NCBI GenBank assembly: GCA_046545795.1
Contig: JBKGZD010000165.1
Coordinates: 1 to 5,380, forward strand
Direction: 5' to 3'
DNA length: 5,380 nt
Source of the DNA: JAGXLC01 sp046545795
Lineage (GTDB): Bacteria > Bacteroidota > Bacteroidia > Bacteroidales > UBA12077
Position numbers and translations under genes: made by a program. The notes under the pieces were generated by a model that ran no database searches, was not told the origin of the DNA, and saw only the letters and a program-made list of their open reading frames with translations. Of this stretch, positions 5,341-5,380 are shown piece by piece. The first letter of the stretch is position 1, and each line of letters begins with the position of its first letter.

Positions 5341-5380
5341 ATGGCCAATCAAACGATTTTTCAGTTCTTAATTGATTTAC
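5341..5380 (+). CDS. Possible N-terminal fragment of an unidentified gene
   Basis: From ATG 5341 the frame is open for 13 codons to the edge and reads MANQTIFQFLIDL. The same frame stays open back to a stop at 5263 and includes GTG codons at 5296 and 5305, so the start would be uncertain even if the gene is real. A weak -7-like TAATTTTA lies at 5321-5328. I do not recognise the peptide. A minus-strand frame over the same bases is also open, so coding on either strand is unproven. Confidence 0.25.
   Translation, partial: MANQTIFQFLIDL

Overview
This AT-rich window looks like a housekeeping locus from a member of the Bacteroidota, probably class Bacteroidia or a near relative. Four things support that. 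The gene order is nusB, DUF1573 lipoprotein, yajC, YbbR-like protein, coaE, which I recognise from that phylum. NusB is over 300 residues long, as in that phylum, rather than about 140. A DUF5606 protein is present, a family I know only from that phylum. Matches to the phylum's -7 promoter motif TAnnTTTG sit ahead of several genes, and the starts lack clear Shine-Dalgarno sequences. No genus can be named from the sequence alone.

Layout. Positions 1-48 hold the first codons of a leftward gene that runs out of the window. An AT-rich divergent promoter region (49-214) follows. The first rightward block is nusB (215-1165), a DUF1573 lipoprotein (1222-1650) and yajC (1664-1981). A 299-base gap holds two stem-loops and a promoter candidate. 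The second block is a YbbR-domain membrane protein (2281-3282), coaE (3275-3865, overlapping by 8 bases) and a DjlA-like membrane co-chaperone with TerB and J domains (3868-4590, 2 bases further on). A DUF5606 gene with an acidic tail (4627-5112) follows behind its own -7 match. The last 268 bases hold no firm gene. They contain a degenerate heptad repeat (AGTNNGC), an inverted repeat, and possibly the start of another gene at the right edge.

How the genes relate. The products serve different core functions: transcription antitermination and rRNA synthesis (NusB), the Sec translocon accessory YajC, the last step of coenzyme A synthesis (CoaE), and three envelope-associated proteins (DUF1573, YbbR, DjlA-like). 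The tight spacing suggests two transcription units plus a semi-independent DUF5606 gene. Together they do not form an evident pathway.

I found no CRISPR array, intact insertion sequence, RNA gene, toxin-antitoxin pair or defence system. The window does not show an obvious new system. The points most worth a second look are the heptad repeat tract, the perfect 12-bp hairpin after yajC, the tandem repeat at the start of the truncated left-edge gene, and the coupled YbbR-CoaE-DjlA arrangement.
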